Shown here in pieces: positions 33,253 through 46,032 of a DNA stretch of 64,000 bases. The position numbers were made by a program, and so were the translations under genes. Within the stretch, counting starts at the first letter, position 1; the number at the start of each line of letters is the position of its first letter. Source of the DNA: Malus domestica (Eukaryota; Streptophyta; Magnoliopsida; Rosales; Rosaceae); assembly GCF_042453785.1 (NCBI RefSeq), contig NC_091670.1, positions 39,009,501 to 39,073,500 on the forward strand. The letters run 5' to 3'. The notes beneath the pieces were generated by a model. It had not been told where the DNA came from and ran no database searches. It saw nothing but the letters and a program-made list of their open reading frames with translations.

Positions 33253-34770
33253 CATCGCCACATTCTCATTATGGCTCATGCTTTGCTCTTCCAAGCCAAT
33301 TTGCCATTAAGTTTTTAGGGGGAGTATGTTCTCACTGTAGTTTATCTTATCAAAAGGATATCCACTCCATTACTATCAAATAAGTCACCCTATGAGAGGT
33401 TATACAATCGATCCACCAAGCTTGATCATCTCAGGGTATTTGGGTGCCTTTGTTATGCTATTGTTATTCAACCACTACAAAAATTTCGATTCACGTGCCC
33501 GTCGTTGTATTTTTGTTGGCTATCCAACATGTCAAAAAGGATATAAGCTTTATGATTCGAAGACACAAAAATTTCCTGTTAGTAGAGATGTGACATTCCA
33601 TGAAAATATTTTTTCCTATGGATCTCTAACTCAAGAAAACCACTATCAAAACTCAAAAATTGTTTTACCCATAGTTCACCCTTATTATCCTAGTCAATAT
33701 GTGGGCTCCACCACCCCATATATTACTTCCTCTCCATCCGCCTATCCACCACCACTTATATCTCATGAGTCAGATGCCACCACCCTACCCATTATTTCCT
33801 CACCTTCTACCTATCCACCACCACCTGCATCACATGATTCAGAGGCCACCACCCCATACATCTCTTCATGCATCAACAATTTATACCTCTCCACATGACA
33901 ATTTAACCTATCCCAATCCATCATCTCTTCTTTTGCCTGCTCCTACTAGACATTCTACTCGAACCCACCAACCATCATTGTGGCATAAAGATTACCATAT
34001 GTCAAACATAACTTTTACCCAAGTGTCGTTGTCCGACTTCATGCTAACTTCTATTCAAGGTACGAAGTATCCAGTATCAAATTTTGTTTAATATTCAAGA
34101 CTATCTATGCAACATCGTGTTTTTTTAGCTACTATCTCAAGCTACAAAGAACCCACATCTTATTCACAAGCTGCCGCATACCCCAATTGGTAGCAAGCCA
34201 TGACTATCGAACTCAATGTTTTGCAATAGAATAATACATGGATGTTGGTCGCTTTACCTGCGGGGCATAAACCCATTAGATGCAAATGAGTTTATTGTAT
34301 CAAATATCATTCTGATGGGACCATTGAACACTATAAAGCTCGTCTTGTGGCAAATGGCTACCTCTAAATTAAAGGCATCGATTACATTGAGACCTTTTCC
34401 CCAACTGCCAAACTCATCACTCTCCGTTGCATTGTCCTAGTCGCTGTTTCTCGCAATTGGAATATTCATCAGCTCAATGATCAGAACGCCTTTCTCCATG
34501 GCGACTGGCACGAAAAGGTGTATATGGACCCTCATCCCGAACTTCGCTGATAAGGGGAGCACTTAGTGTGTCGGCTTAACAAGTCTTTGTATATTCTCAA
34601 ACAAGTCTTTCATATCTAGTTTTCCAAGTTTTCTAGTGCTATATAACAAGCTAGATTTCAACATTCCAAGGCAAATTATTCATTATTTACAAAAACCTGT
34701 GGTAGTTCTTTCACTGTGGTTCTCATATATGTTAATGATATCCTTCTCCCCGCTACTATTTTCTTTCCGA

Positions 34771-36306
34771 GAAATCAGCGTTACCATGACACCAGATTCA
34801 CAAGGAGCCTTGGTGGCACACTTCCAGGTTAGACCCGTCTTGGTGGATATGGTTAGGGAAGCTTAGGAACTTGATCCTCAGTGTGCAGTATTAAAGAAAC
34901 AGGTACAGGATGGGAAGATGCGAGATTTTAAAATCCGGAGGGATGGAGCCTTAGTGTTGGGAAATAGGTTGTATGTGCCTAAGGATAACGAAACGGTGAA
35001 GAAGGAAATTCTTGATGAAGCTCACATCTCGGCGTATGCCATGCATCTGAGAAGCACCAAACTATATCACACTATCCGTCTGTTCTGGTACTGGGTTGGA
35101 ATGAAACGGGATGTGTTATGTGAGTAGATGTATTATTTGCCAACAAGTGAAGGCAGAAAGATAAAGACCTGAGGGGCTAATGCAGAATCTCCCGATAATA
35201 GCATGAAAGCGGGAAGACATCACCATGGATTTTGTGTATGGTCTGCCGAAGATACAATCGAGGTTCAATGGCATCTAGGTGATTTTGGACCAACTAACCA
35301 AGACCGTTCATTTCTTACTTGTTCGACAGACCTATTCATTGGAGAAACTAGCAAAGTTATTCATTGATAATATTGTCACACTTCATGGTGTACCCGTCAC
35401 TATCGTATCAGACAGAGATCCAAGGTTCACCTCTAGGTTTTGGAAAGCATTCAATGCCACCATGGATACTTAGCTATTGTATAGCACTGCCTATTATCCA
35501 CAAACAGATGGTCAATCTGAAAGGACAATTCAGACTTTGAAAGACATGTTGACAGTGTATGTTCTCCAGTGGAAGGGTAGTTAGGATAGCTATCTATTGT
35601 TGGTTGAATTTGCTTACAACAACAATTATCACAACAATATCGACATGACACCTTTTGATGCACTGTATGGGAAGGCGTGTTGGACACCATTGTGTTGGAT
35701 AGAGGTCGATGAACGGGTGTTAGTAGGACCAGAAATGGTTGACACCACAAATACTAATATCCAGCTGATCAAGAAGAACCTAAAGGTAGCACAAGACCGA
35801 CAGAAGAGTATTGCGAACCAACATTCTAGGGATCGAAAGTATAAGGTTAGTGACTTTGTTCTCTTGAAGTTGTCACCCTGGAAATGTGTGGTTCGATTTG
35901 GTAAGCGAGGAAAGCTAAGTCCTCAATATGTGGGTCCCTACCAAATTACATAGAGGATTGGTGTAGTTGCCTATAGGTTGGAGCTACCACCAGAGTTGGC
36001 ACATGTTCACAACGTATTTCATGTTTCCATGCATCGAAAGTATGTGTTAGACCCCTCTCATGTGATCTAGTCGAAACCGCTGAAAGTGAATCAGGATGCT
36101 AGCTATGTTGAGCAACTAGTGGTTATCGTCGACCGATAGGATCAAATTTTAAAGAATAAAGTTATTCCATTAGTTAAAGTGCTATGGAAAAACCATGCAG
36201 TTGAAGAAGTGACATGGGAAACAGAAGAATTGATGAGGAATTAGTACCCCTATCTTTTTCTTTGAGTTTGTAATTTCGGGGATGAAATTTTCTTTAAGGG
36301 GGTAGA
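34771..36306 (+). pseudogene. Ty3-type integrase fragment
   Basis: After the Copia remnant the reading changes to Ty3 pol: F-Q-V-R-P-V-L-V-D linker, integrase zinc-binding region with H-x-S-x-Y, integrase core (I-L-D-Q-L-T-K-T-V-H-F, I-V-S-D-R-D-P-R-F and Y-P-Q-T-D-G-Q-S-E-R), then a C-terminal domain and a chromodomain-like W-E-T-E-E-L. At least five in-frame stops break it. It ends at a purine-rich TTAAGGGGG tract that precedes the LTR. Confidence 0.85.
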
Positions 36307-37862
36307 TTAAAGCCCACCCTCAAAATTAATTTTAATTTCATTTGTTCCCTTCTAATTATGGAAAGTTTGCATTTTGGTCCTCCTATCTATACCCAATCTA
36401 AATCTACTTTCCAGATTTTCTCTCCACTTCTTCATCTATCATTGCTTGCCACGTGGCAAGCACCACCACCCTCCCTTTTTCTTTTCTCTTCCCCCAAGTC
36501 CCTCATCATCACTCTCATAACTCTCTCATCACTCCCTCTCTCAAAACTTAACCCTCAACTCCCCCTCTCCTCTGCGAAACTACACCACAACAACAATAAA
36601 ACACCACTACCATCACCCTCATGTTCTCAAAAACAAAGAAAAAACACCCCAAACCCTTCACTTCCATTCGGCCTGTACAGTTCATCGTCTTTTCCGAAGA
36701 GTTTCATGATTTTCCAATGTTGGTAAGCTTCTAAAAACTCTTGGGATGTGTTTTAAGGTTAGATTGAAACTTGTTTTAAGTTGTGTATGCGCTTGAATTG
36801 CAAAAAATAGCTTGGGGTAGCTTTTCCAGATTTTTCTGGCGAGCACCACCACTTTCGAGGCTTTTTCTAGCCAAAGCACTCCGAGTTAGCCATCATGTAC
36901 GGTACCATTCTTTTCCTCTCGTCGAGTACTACAACTTTTCTTTTTTAATTAATCACTTGATTTGGTTGAGTAACGAAGAAGTTATGAGCGTTTAAAAGTA
37001 GCCCAGAAACCGGCCAAAGTGTGGCCTAAAAACCACCTCCAACCCAGGCCTTTGGGTCGGGTTACCCAGCCTAATAGACCCAAAGCCTAGAAACCCCAAA
37101 ACCTAGAAAATCCAACCAAGCCTTTGGGCCATGGTTTTAGGCCCGTTAACCCCTTGAAGCCTAAACCCATTAACCTTTGTATTTTATTTATTTATTTTCT
37201 GTTTAAACCCAAAAACACTTGGGCCAGGCCTTCAAGCCCAAGGCCCATTAGACCAGCCTAATAGACCCAAAACCCTAAAACCCAAGCCCAACCCTAAATC
37301 AGTTTGACCCGTTAACTTCCACTTTGATCGTTGACTTTGACCGGTCAACCGTCACGTTGACTTTTTCAGGTTTTTGTCTTGGACCTATTTTTTACGTCTG
37401 TTTTTCCAAATTCAATCGTTTGAGTATAGTTGTGTTAATTGTACCCTTTGTGTGCTTAGGTACAATTACTAGCGGTGTTCACGTTCTTCCTTTTTCATAC
37501 GGCTCTACTACGATGAAGTATCTGTGAGTGGAACCCTTCTAAAATGCATATTTTATTAGTAGAATTGCATACATGAGAAGCATAATTTAATACTTACGTT
37601 TTATGAAACGTTTTACGTGATATTGTGCTTACTGAGGCTAGTTTGAATCATCTTATTTTCTATCGAACCTATGTTCTTTATAGGATATCTGATGGATGAT
37701 GATATAATATTTAGAACATGTTTTTACACACTTCTTTATAGTATAGATGATAATGACTTTATACTATAAAGATGTTTTTGAGATATATGTACCTATGTTT
37801 GGAAAGACTATGTTCAATGTTTTTATGCGTATCTAGTGGTAATTGTTCCACCCACGGGCGAT

Positions 37863-38012
37863 GATACTTATATTGGCTTCGGTCAGGTATGGGTTGGAGG
37901 TTTCAGCCGATAGATACTTATATTGGCTTCGGCCGGGTGTAGGTTAGAAACTTCAGCTAGGAGATACTTATATTGGCTTCGGCCGGGTGTAGGTTGGAGG
38001 CTTCAGCTGTGA
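37863..38012 (+). repeat. Three tandem 50-bp repeats in the LTR
   Basis: Units begin at 37863, 37913 and 37963 with 'gatacttatattggcttcgg' and continue 'ccgggtgtaggttgg...cttcagc'. Related units, irregularly spaced, lie at 14575-14700. Confidence 0.85.
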
Positions 38013-38117
38013 AATATTGTTACTGATACCACTAGTTAACACACTATATACGAGATATGTTTTGATAGGTTTTATGGCATGCTAAGGCTTTTGGAAAACC
38101 TATTATCTTACTATGCT

Positions 38118-38788
38118 CAGTGGCTGAGCCAGAAATTCATGTTAGGAGGGGCACACTTTAGATCAAAATGGACATAATACATGTAGAAACTATCTTGTTC
38201 TTTTGGTCGTCTTGGTATCAAAGTTAAAAGTGAGTGACCATGCATTTATTCTTCATTATAAACGGTCAACTATATCAAGAGTGAAACATTATTAAAAGCA
38301 CATTCATTTATTCTTCATTCTTGATATTAAATTCAAAGATGACTGACCATGCATTCATTTTCTCATAGCGACCAAGAAAACATATTTCTAAAAACATTAA
38401 GACATGAGAGCATTTGAAGGGTTTTTTGTGCTAATTTGGAAAAAGGAAATATTTTTCTCTTCTTGATTTCATAGATGATATAATAGAGGGAAATGAGAAA
38501 TTAACGAAAATAATAGTCTGCAAGCAAAGGGAAAAATTGTATATGGGCAAGAAATAGAGAATATGATCAACTAATATTAGTATATAACTATAGTTTCAAA
38601 TCTCTAATGTAAAAAATTGAAGGCTTTGTATGTGTTGGATTGAAGTTAATTGGACTAACTAATACAATTACAAATTCAAGTTGATAGTGGTATTATAAAA
38701 TTAATTAATGTTAGCAGAGGTTGTTAGGAAAAATATTATTTGAGGATAGGCCCGAGCCTACCCTAGTCTAAAGGTGGCTCCGCCACTG
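38118..38788. mobile_element. hAT-type MITE with 8-bp target duplication
   Basis: 671 bp with terminal inverted repeats CAGTGGCTGAGCCA / CAGTGGCGGAGCCA (one mismatch). It is flanked by the exact 8-bp direct repeat actatgct (38110-38117 and 38789-38796). The 8-bp duplication and CAG-start ends are typical of hAT elements. There is no coding capacity. The related LTR at 47.16 kb lacks the insertion. Confidence 0.85.
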
Positions 38789-38845
38789 ACTATGCTATTG
38801 AGTTTTCATAAAACTTGGGAGTTAGTATGTTGTTAATTGTTTCAG

Positions 38846-38847
<2 letters not shown>

Positions 38848-38909
<62 letters not shown>
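38848..38909. repeat. (TA)n microsatellite
   Basis: About 31 uninterrupted TA units. Confidence 0.97.
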
Positions 38910-38911
<2 letters not shown>

Positions 38912-39288
38912 ACTTGGTCCACTCATGTTTGTTTTGTGCCCCCTTCAAGACATAGGAACGAGGCATACGATCCGAGTTACGAGACATTGCCCTACCAGTG
39001 ATACCACATCGTTTTCCCTACTTAACATTTATTGTAATAGCATATTCCGCTTGTAATTCTCAGTTAGATGTATCATCTGAACGTGTCATGCATCATCATT
39101 ATGTTTTCACTATTGGCAGGTGAATATTATTTTATTACTACTTTATGTTACATTTCTCGAACGAAATTTATATGCAGGTTTCATATGTTCTCAGCATTTT
39201 CATTCATAAATGGCTTGTGTCACCTTCGCGTGTCGGCCAATACGTGACCATCCCGATGTCCCTTGGACATTGGGATCGGGGCATGTCA

Positions 39289-40171
39289 AATAAAGCCAGT
39301 TTGAGCATGTGGGTCGAATTGTATTGGACATTGTTGCATCTTGGAGCATGTGATTGCTGGGAAGTTTAAGCTGGGGTGGAAGATTGAGAGTGGGTCTTTC
39401 AGAGAACTCTATTTAGGTATGGTAATCAGTGCTTGATATCCTTTTTTCCTTAGAAAATTATTCATTGTGTTAATTTAATGTGTTTTGTAATGAAATTGCT
39501 CTTCTGGTGGTAGGGGTAAATGTACATAGTGGGGAAGAGGTGGCTATTGAGTTGGTATGTGATTGATCCTCAAATCGTAGATTCAGTTATGATGTTTGGT
39601 TTATAGCTAAATGTTTGCAAGCATTGTATAATTTTGTGCCGAAGTTATAAATAGGCGGCTTCATTAATGTACTAGGATATGTTAAGTGTGAGCTTCTGGT
39701 AATTCATTATGATTTCATGTATGCTTCCATATATATTGAAATTGTCCAGTTTGCTCATGGATGTTTCTGTATGATTTTGCATGTCTCCCTTGATAAAAGC
39801 TTGAGCAAAATATGCTTATGAAATCGATATGTGGTTTAGCCTTATAAATGTGCCTTCATCTATACTGCTTATTTGCTACCCATATAAACATATAACTTTA
39901 TATGAGATTTAACCCCATTTGAAAACGAGGGTTTTTATGCGATGTTTATATGTGTAGGCACTGGAATTAGTGTCTTTTGTTTTTATTTTGATCCCAACTG
40001 CTCAAATTCATTGATTATCATATGACATGGTTAACAACTTCTGTGATTTTAAAACACTTGGAGGTGAGATTTACATAATTAAGTAGTCAATTGAAAAATT
40101 GAAATGAGATGTTAGTTTTACCTGACTGATTTCTTTGTTGGTTTATTACTGCTTAATGTTAAAACCCAAAA
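39289..40171. other. Intergenic, no gene recognised
   Basis: AT-rich DNA beyond the LTR end. No conserved frame or RNA gene seen. Confidence 0.4.
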
Positions 40172-40424
40172 ATGGTTTTTTGAGCAAGTGGTGATCGGCC
40201 CGCCTGGTTTAGGAAATACCGCTTACTGCAATGACATGTCTGAGTATATCCAGCTCATCCGAAGGTAAAAAATTTCACTATGAATTCTGGGTTTTCAAGT
40301 TTTTCCATGGCTTCAATTTTGGTTTTTGAATCTATTTGAAATATTTACAGTGGAAATTTGTTGTTTTGGTGTGTAGGAAAGTTTTTGTGGTAAATTTGGA
40401 TCATGCCGCCGATGCATTGCCGTA
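40172..40424 (+). pseudogene. GPN-loop GTPase (GPN2/QQT1-like) fragment
   Basis: ATG at 40172 opens M-V-F, then after a one-base T insertion reads Q-V-V-I-G-P-P-G-x-G-N-T-x-Y-C-N and Y-I-Q-L-I-R-R. A GT-AG intron-like gap (about 40265-40377) follows, then K-V-F-V-V-N-L-D-H-A-A-D-A-L-P-Y. This is the N-terminal P-loop region of GPN-loop GTPases, which help nuclear import and assembly of RNA polymerase II. The P-loop Lys-Thr-Thr is Asn-Thr-Ala here, so nucleotide binding is lost. The GPN motif and everything after it are missing. The preserved exon border suggests a DNA-level copy, not a retrocopy. Confidence 0.7.
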
Positions 40425-40951
40425 TCCTTTTCGGGGTTTTATTTTTTTCATCTTTATTGTTCAGAATTTGTAGTGTTGCGTTGCATTGCATTCCAATGTC
40501 GAATATTGAGGGTAATAAAGTAGAGCTACTAGTTCACCTTCTTTCATTTGGTGCCTTTCAACATTGAGCTTTTTAATCCTACTCATTTTGCTTAGTTTTT
40601 GTTCGATTTGGGTTTTGCAGTCGATTTGGGGATTTTGAAATGGTGGATGCTGGGCCAGTTACACCACAACAGGTACTTCAATTTCAATGCCATGACTGTG
40701 TATTTCTTTTGCATAATTTGATCTCCTACTGATTTCGATTCAATTCCAAGAATTTTTTTATTTGCTTAGTTTAATTTGTTGTTGTTCAATTGTTATGAAG
40801 ATCTGTGAATGTGTATGAATTATTGATTTTTGATTTTTGTTGAACAATGTGAAGTTGCTTGGTGTTTTAAGTTCTTGATCCAAAGAAAGTTGCGTTGTTT
40901 CATAATGGCATTGCCGTTTGTAGTGGTTGTTCGGATTATTGTGTCATTTTA

Positions 40952-41049
40952 TTTATGCACACCAAGTGTTTGATGAGTTGCTTCTGAAATGAAATTCATA
41001 TTTGTTTATGCACACCAAGTGTTTGATGACTTGCTTCTGAAATGAAATT
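40952..41049 (+). repeat. Tandem repeat, 2 x about 45 bp, period 53
   Basis: 'tttatgcacaccaagtgttt...ttctgaaatgaaatt' occurs at 40952 and 41005 with one difference. Confidence 0.85.
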
Positions 41050-43100
41050 GAACCAGAACCATGGAGCATGATATCATAGTGGATCCAGAGTACTCTCTTT
41101 CTTTCTCTTACATGTGTTTGTGTGGGTTTTGGTAGATTCCTTTGCTTTTTCATAACAAAAACTAAATTGGGTTTTCTGGGTTTGACAAAAAAGTGGTTTG
41201 GAATCTGATACTGAAGGTTTGATCTTTCAGGAAAATTATAAAAAGGGTTCAATTTAGTTTTGACAAATGATTGAGGGTTTTTTTTTTGTGATTGTATTAG
41301 TGGTTTGTGAATGATTGAAGAGTGGAAAATGGTTTTTGCAGAGCAGACTTTCATTGTATTAGATAAGCAATTGATTGTGGGAGAGTTCAGCCATGGAGAG
41401 CCTCATGTGGAAGGTTAGCCAAATATACAGTCTTTCTTCACAAAATTACCTTCTGATTGGTTGCTGAGAAAAATTATGGAGACATTCAAATGATTACTTA
41501 AGAACAGTTGGTTGGATGATTTGGATGAAATCATGAGAAGTGTTTAGTAAATTTTGTTCTTAATTTTACTAAGTTTTTGAGTTTTTTTTTTTCCTCTGCA
41601 AATTTCGATTAAATTGCTTGCAATTGAATTATTTTGTAATTTTCTATAATACTCCCTGTATATTTATTATTTGTTTCAAATAGCAGGTAATCAGGTATTG
41701 TATTTTTTGAAAACTCCGATTAATTTTTTCATGTTCTTCTTTTCTGGTGAGAAGATTAGGGATAAGCTCTGCACCCAAACTCAAGAGTGACCCAGCCTGT
41801 TTGCTCTGTTTTTGGATTTCGTTTTTAAATTTGATATTTTGTTTGCAGCCACTGGAAAGAGGCCGCATGAAAATTTCTCTTCTGGAGTTAAGAAGGAGTT
41901 GGGGAGGATGAACAAAGGCTTGCCGTCCAATTTATTAAGTGCTTGCCGAAAGCCATGAGATTTTGAAATATCAATTTCTCGCTTGCTTATTAGCTTACAG
42001 ATTGCTTATTAGCTTATTCATCTAAGAACCTAGGTAATCCTTTTTTACTATTGTGTCACTGCATACAATGTGCTAATTTACACAACAAAGTCGTTCCCCA
42101 CATGTGTGAGGATCTATGCGTGCAACCTCATTGGTTAAGCAGACCTTGTGCTCCATTTTGTGATACCATGCACAAGCAAGAGAGTAAAAAGGAGTTTGAT
42201 TGCATAATTATTCAAAAAAATAAGTGTATTTATTTTTAACTATTCTGAAGTGAAATCAGTGGTCATCTACTGGTCCAGTTCAATGTTGCCCGAGTTTACA
42301 AGGGATGATGCAACACTTATATGATACTTTTCTTATTGGCTGTATGTGAATCATCAATATCTTATGGATTAATATGCTTACCATTTCGTATACATATGTT
42401 TTGATTCATGTTAAACTTTTTGTATTATTTTTGTGTTTGTCATTGGCATGTGAATTTGAAAACATTCATAGTTATCCATAGGACCTTGAGGGAGTATGCA
42501 ATTAGTATTCATATAGATGGTTATTCATGTTAACAATGAAAGCATCTGGTTTAGGTTTGTCCTCAAAATTTATGCTTAGTTGTAATAATGCTTTTGCTTA
42601 GTTGTTCATGTAAAAATGGAACATTTTTTTTGTATATATATCATTTTATATTCGTTTAATGTTTGAACTTATGCTTATTAACTCGGTTATTGGTAAGGCT
42701 CTTCTAGAGGCGGTGTTGGTGTGTAGATGATGAGGAATTAGGCGAAGGCGGAAGACCAAAAGGTCTTATAGAAGAAGAAGAAGCTCAGAAGTCTGATACA
42801 CCAAGCAACTCCATTTGGAAGAGGAAGAATCCAAAGGTAAAACCCTTCAAACTCTTCAATTACGGTGTTCTTTAGTCGATTGACTAGAACTTGAAAAACT
42901 AACGCATGCAAATAATTTTTTGCGAAGGAACTGCAGTCCAGTGGCTACATAATTTTCTGTTAGTGTCCGATTGGTCAAGAAAGGATGCTTCTTTTTTGTT
43001 ATCATGCATGTTTAAGCTGTAAACATCTGAAAAGCTGCTTAATTGAAGTGAGATTTCCAGTTTTTGAGCTCAATTTCATTTCTTATAGACAATTTTTTTC

Positions 43101-43285
43101 AAGATTTCTGGATTCCTTTTTGCTTCTTCTTTGTTAAATTACTCATCTGGAAGTTAATTTTGTTCAAATACCAAGTATTGTTTTTCAATTAAAGATTTCT
43201 GGGTTTTTTTGTTGCTTCTTTTCTGTTAAATTACTCATCTAGAAGTTAATTTTGTTCAAAAACTTACTGTTCTTCAATTAATCTT
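43101..43285 (+). repeat. Tandem repeat, two copies, period about 91 bp
   Basis: 'aagatttctgg...gttaaattactcatct-gaagttaattttgttcaa' is at 43101 and 43192. Confidence 0.8.
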
Positions 43286-45359
43286 ACAAGAAAGCATATG
43301 AGAACGTGGCATATTAGGTGTTCGATGAAATGTGTCTGAGAATCTGTCAGTATGATATATTATAATTCTGGATCTCCTTTTCAGCTCTGGCCATAGGTGC
43401 ACGAATGCGACATGGTCCTGGTCGACGATTCGGAAGCTCTGGCGATTCTGACTGAGAAAGAGGTCAATAACAACAAGGTAATGGAATTCAATGTTTTGTG
43501 TTTGTTATAGAGGCATATTTTCAATAGTATATCAGATAATAATTCTAGATAGTCTGTCCAGATAGCTTAGATTGTGTTTCATGCATATGGCTGCAGCGGT
43601 TTTGGCTACTTTTTGGATTGCTCATTATTTTTTTTTGCTGCCCTTGGCTGGTACAAAGATATATGAGAAGTACTATCCTTCTATCAACTTTTACTCATGT
43701 CAAATTTTGTACTCATGCGCCATTAGGTTAAAGTGCATGTGCTTTGTTTTATGTTGTATTTTTTCATCTAGGGGATAATGTTTTGTTGTTTGTCGCAAGG
43801 AATATTAAAACACATCCACACCCTATTTTGTCAAATTGTTCTAAAGTATCTCATGCTGATTTTAGAATTCTCCTGACTTTCTAACTCAAATATGTGCCAA
43901 GAGAACCCAACTAAAGTGGTTTGCCGCTCCATGTATGAAGTATTAGTGAATTATTTGTAATTTTACGAAACGAAACAAAAAAATTTGCGTTTTAAGCATA
44001 CATATTGAAATTTATGTTATAAATTTTTTGATAAGAAACAGAGGTAAATTAGAATCATACTAATATAGGTATGCTGTATACATAACTTTGATAGTACCAT
44101 AAGTTCAAAATTAATCTTTAGTGTCATTAAAAAAAATAAACATAAATTTGATAGCACCATAAATTTGGGGTACTGTTATATTTAGTACATGCAATATGAT
44201 GTTGTTCAGGTGTATTTGTGATTTTGAACGACACTAAAAAAAATTATGGGTTGTAGGAACCGCGGGTTAAGAAAATGGGTCCAAATTTAGAGCTGCATTC
44301 GTCTTCCCTCAAAATAAGAAAAAAACGCTTCCTCAACTCCATATTTTGGAACCTTAGGTATATTTGTGTTCTAAAGCCTTTTACTTCTTCCGGTTTCTTC
44401 AGAGCTATTATTTTACCCATATATGATTTTTAAAGTGAAAGACTGGATTTCATATGTCTGAGTATTTAGGGTTTTGCACAATGCAAACTTGAGCTTATTG
44501 ATCCAAATGGCTAAAACAGTGTACTCGACCAATTTCATATCCTCTTGGGCTAAGGAGAGTATATTACTTGCCACTGAGGAACATACTTCGTATAATAGCA
44601 ATGTGATGGTGTGTGGCATGATTTAACCAAGGGATATTTTTGTGTAGTAAGAAAGCCATAGCATAGAGAGAGTCACGTTTTTGTTTTTTTTTGTTTTTTT
44701 TGTTTTTTGTTTTTGAATTAGATTAATGTAGTGATTAAGCAATGAAAGCTGAGGACACACAAATAACACATGTAGTTGGGAATTTGTGCGTTACATGCAA
44801 AGCTCATGGAAAGTAAGCTTTTGTACTGTGTCTAATGACATAATCAAAGAGTTGTCCACCTAATGTCGACTCTACAACGATCGTCAACGAACATTGTAGT
44901 CACATACCGTGAGAGGAATTTCAAAGTAAGTTGTTAATGTCTGAACTAAGTCTATGTTGAAATTTCAAAGTAAAACATTTATTTCATTGCTTCGTTTTTG
45001 GTATAAAAAAATTATTTATTGTTGAATAAGGACTCCTTTTTATGGATTGTTGACATATGTAAGAAATTGTTTCTGTCCTAGCATATTAATTTTGCTCAAT
45101 GCTAATGCCATAACTGAAATTTTATGTGTGAGCTACATGTTTCTTAAGGAAACAGAACTTTTTTGGAAACCATCTCTTTCTAATCAAAGACGTTTAGTTT
45201 CTTCCCACTCATTGTATAATGTGTTTCTACGCCAGCTCACTTGAATGTATATAAAAGCAAAACTGCTTATCTTATCGACCTCATTCACTCATGTATCCCT
45301 CTGTTTGTTCATAATTGTGTTGAATTTATACAACTTAAATGTGTTTTATTCATCCGATT

Positions 45360-46032
45360 ACGCCTGAAACAGCTGGTTCCCGCAGCAACTCATGGGCATA
45401 TTTTCTAGTAGAGGCTATAATTAACTGCATCAATCCAGTTTTCTTCCTCAATATTGAAAAAGGTTTGTCGATAAAAAGTGCTTGTATTTTGTATCTGGTT
45501 AATAGAACTGAAAATCGCGTTAAGTTGTTTTGAAAATAACATAATTAAGTGCTCGAATCTCTAGAATTATAACTAAAATTTCATATAGTTGTTGCACTTG
45601 ATGCACTTTTTATCAATTAGTTGAGCATAATCTTAATTTAGAAGATTTGCAACCTCGAGAGAATTAGTTTTGAAAAGGACACTTAATTACGTCTAGAACA
45701 CCTTGAGTGCTACTCGGGCAACTCTGAGTTGGAGGGCCACTTCATTGGCTTACATTGTTAGTAATTGAACTTGAGAAATCAACATCAAATACTGGAGTTT
45801 CTACGTTCAAATTTAGTGAACTGGCCCCAATTCCTTACGGAAACACCATTCATGGCTACTAAAGCGCAGAGACTACAGCAAATAGACAAGGACTTAAAGA
45901 TTCCATTAAATAGACAAGGGAGTTGTAGTCATCGGACCCTCGATTCATCAATGGATTAAGTCATTCGGACTTCTTTGTCCACAAACGCCTCGGCGAAAAC
46001 AAAACAGTAGCATTCGGGTTAGACTGATTGAT
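45360..46032 (+). other. Diverged copy of the protease upstream region
   Basis: From about 45430 it parallels 15240-15975: 'cttcctcaatattga', 'aagttgttttgaaaa', 'gcaacctcgagagaattag' and 'gagttggagggccact', up to 'gattgatttgaagttt'. It is the leading part of an old tandem unit, more diverged than A-C. Confidence 0.65.

Larger units (their letters stand above)
31892..34770 (+). mobile_element. Degenerate Copia element, plus strand
   Basis: A short LTR-like stretch (TGTTGAGAAATC at 31892 to about 32066) is followed by a tRNA-Met primer site. Then come a small gag remnant (32163-32408), a retropepsin remnant (L-D-S-G-A), integrase (32878-33300 with D-D-Y-T-R and T-P-Q-Q-N-G) and a Pro/Ser-rich linker. 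The RT remnant is heavily broken and ends around 34.77 kb. There are numerous stops and frameshifts. The element has no 3' LTR: it is joined directly to Ty3 sequence. Confidence 0.8.
36307..39288 (+). mobile_element. Ty3-type 3' LTR with nested insertions
   Basis: It follows the polypurine tract of the Ty3 fragment and ends GGGATCGGGGCATGTCA. It holds a CACGTGGCAAG box, a CT-rich promoter-like region (36470-36560), GCCCAA-rich DNA, the 'caatcgttt...taattgtaccctt' block shared with 12.3 and 14.1 kb, three 50-bp tandem repeats (37863-38012), a MITE (38118-38788) and a TA microsatellite. Open frames such as 36358-36726 are non-coding LTR sequence. Confidence 0.75.
40425..45359. other. Long intergenic stretch with repeats, no clear gene
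   Basis: Some exon-like pieces with splice-like borders (for example 42700-42836 and 43384-43478) have no recognised similarity, and I could not chain them into a frame. A T/G-rich tract lies near 44680-44710. A TATATAAAAG sequence occurs at 45248 with no gene behind it. Confidence 0.4.

Noticed and set aside
36358-36726. 122-codon frame after the Ty3 fragment
   Set aside because: It lies in the CT-rich part of the 3' LTR and is low-complexity Pro/Ser/Leu sequence.
41389-41960. Possible small gene starting ATGGAGAGCC at 41391
   Set aside because: Short exon-like pieces give inconsistent frames and no recognisable protein.
45248-45257. TATATAAAAG as a gene promoter
   Set aside because: No coding frame or homology follows within 700 bp except decayed protease flank.
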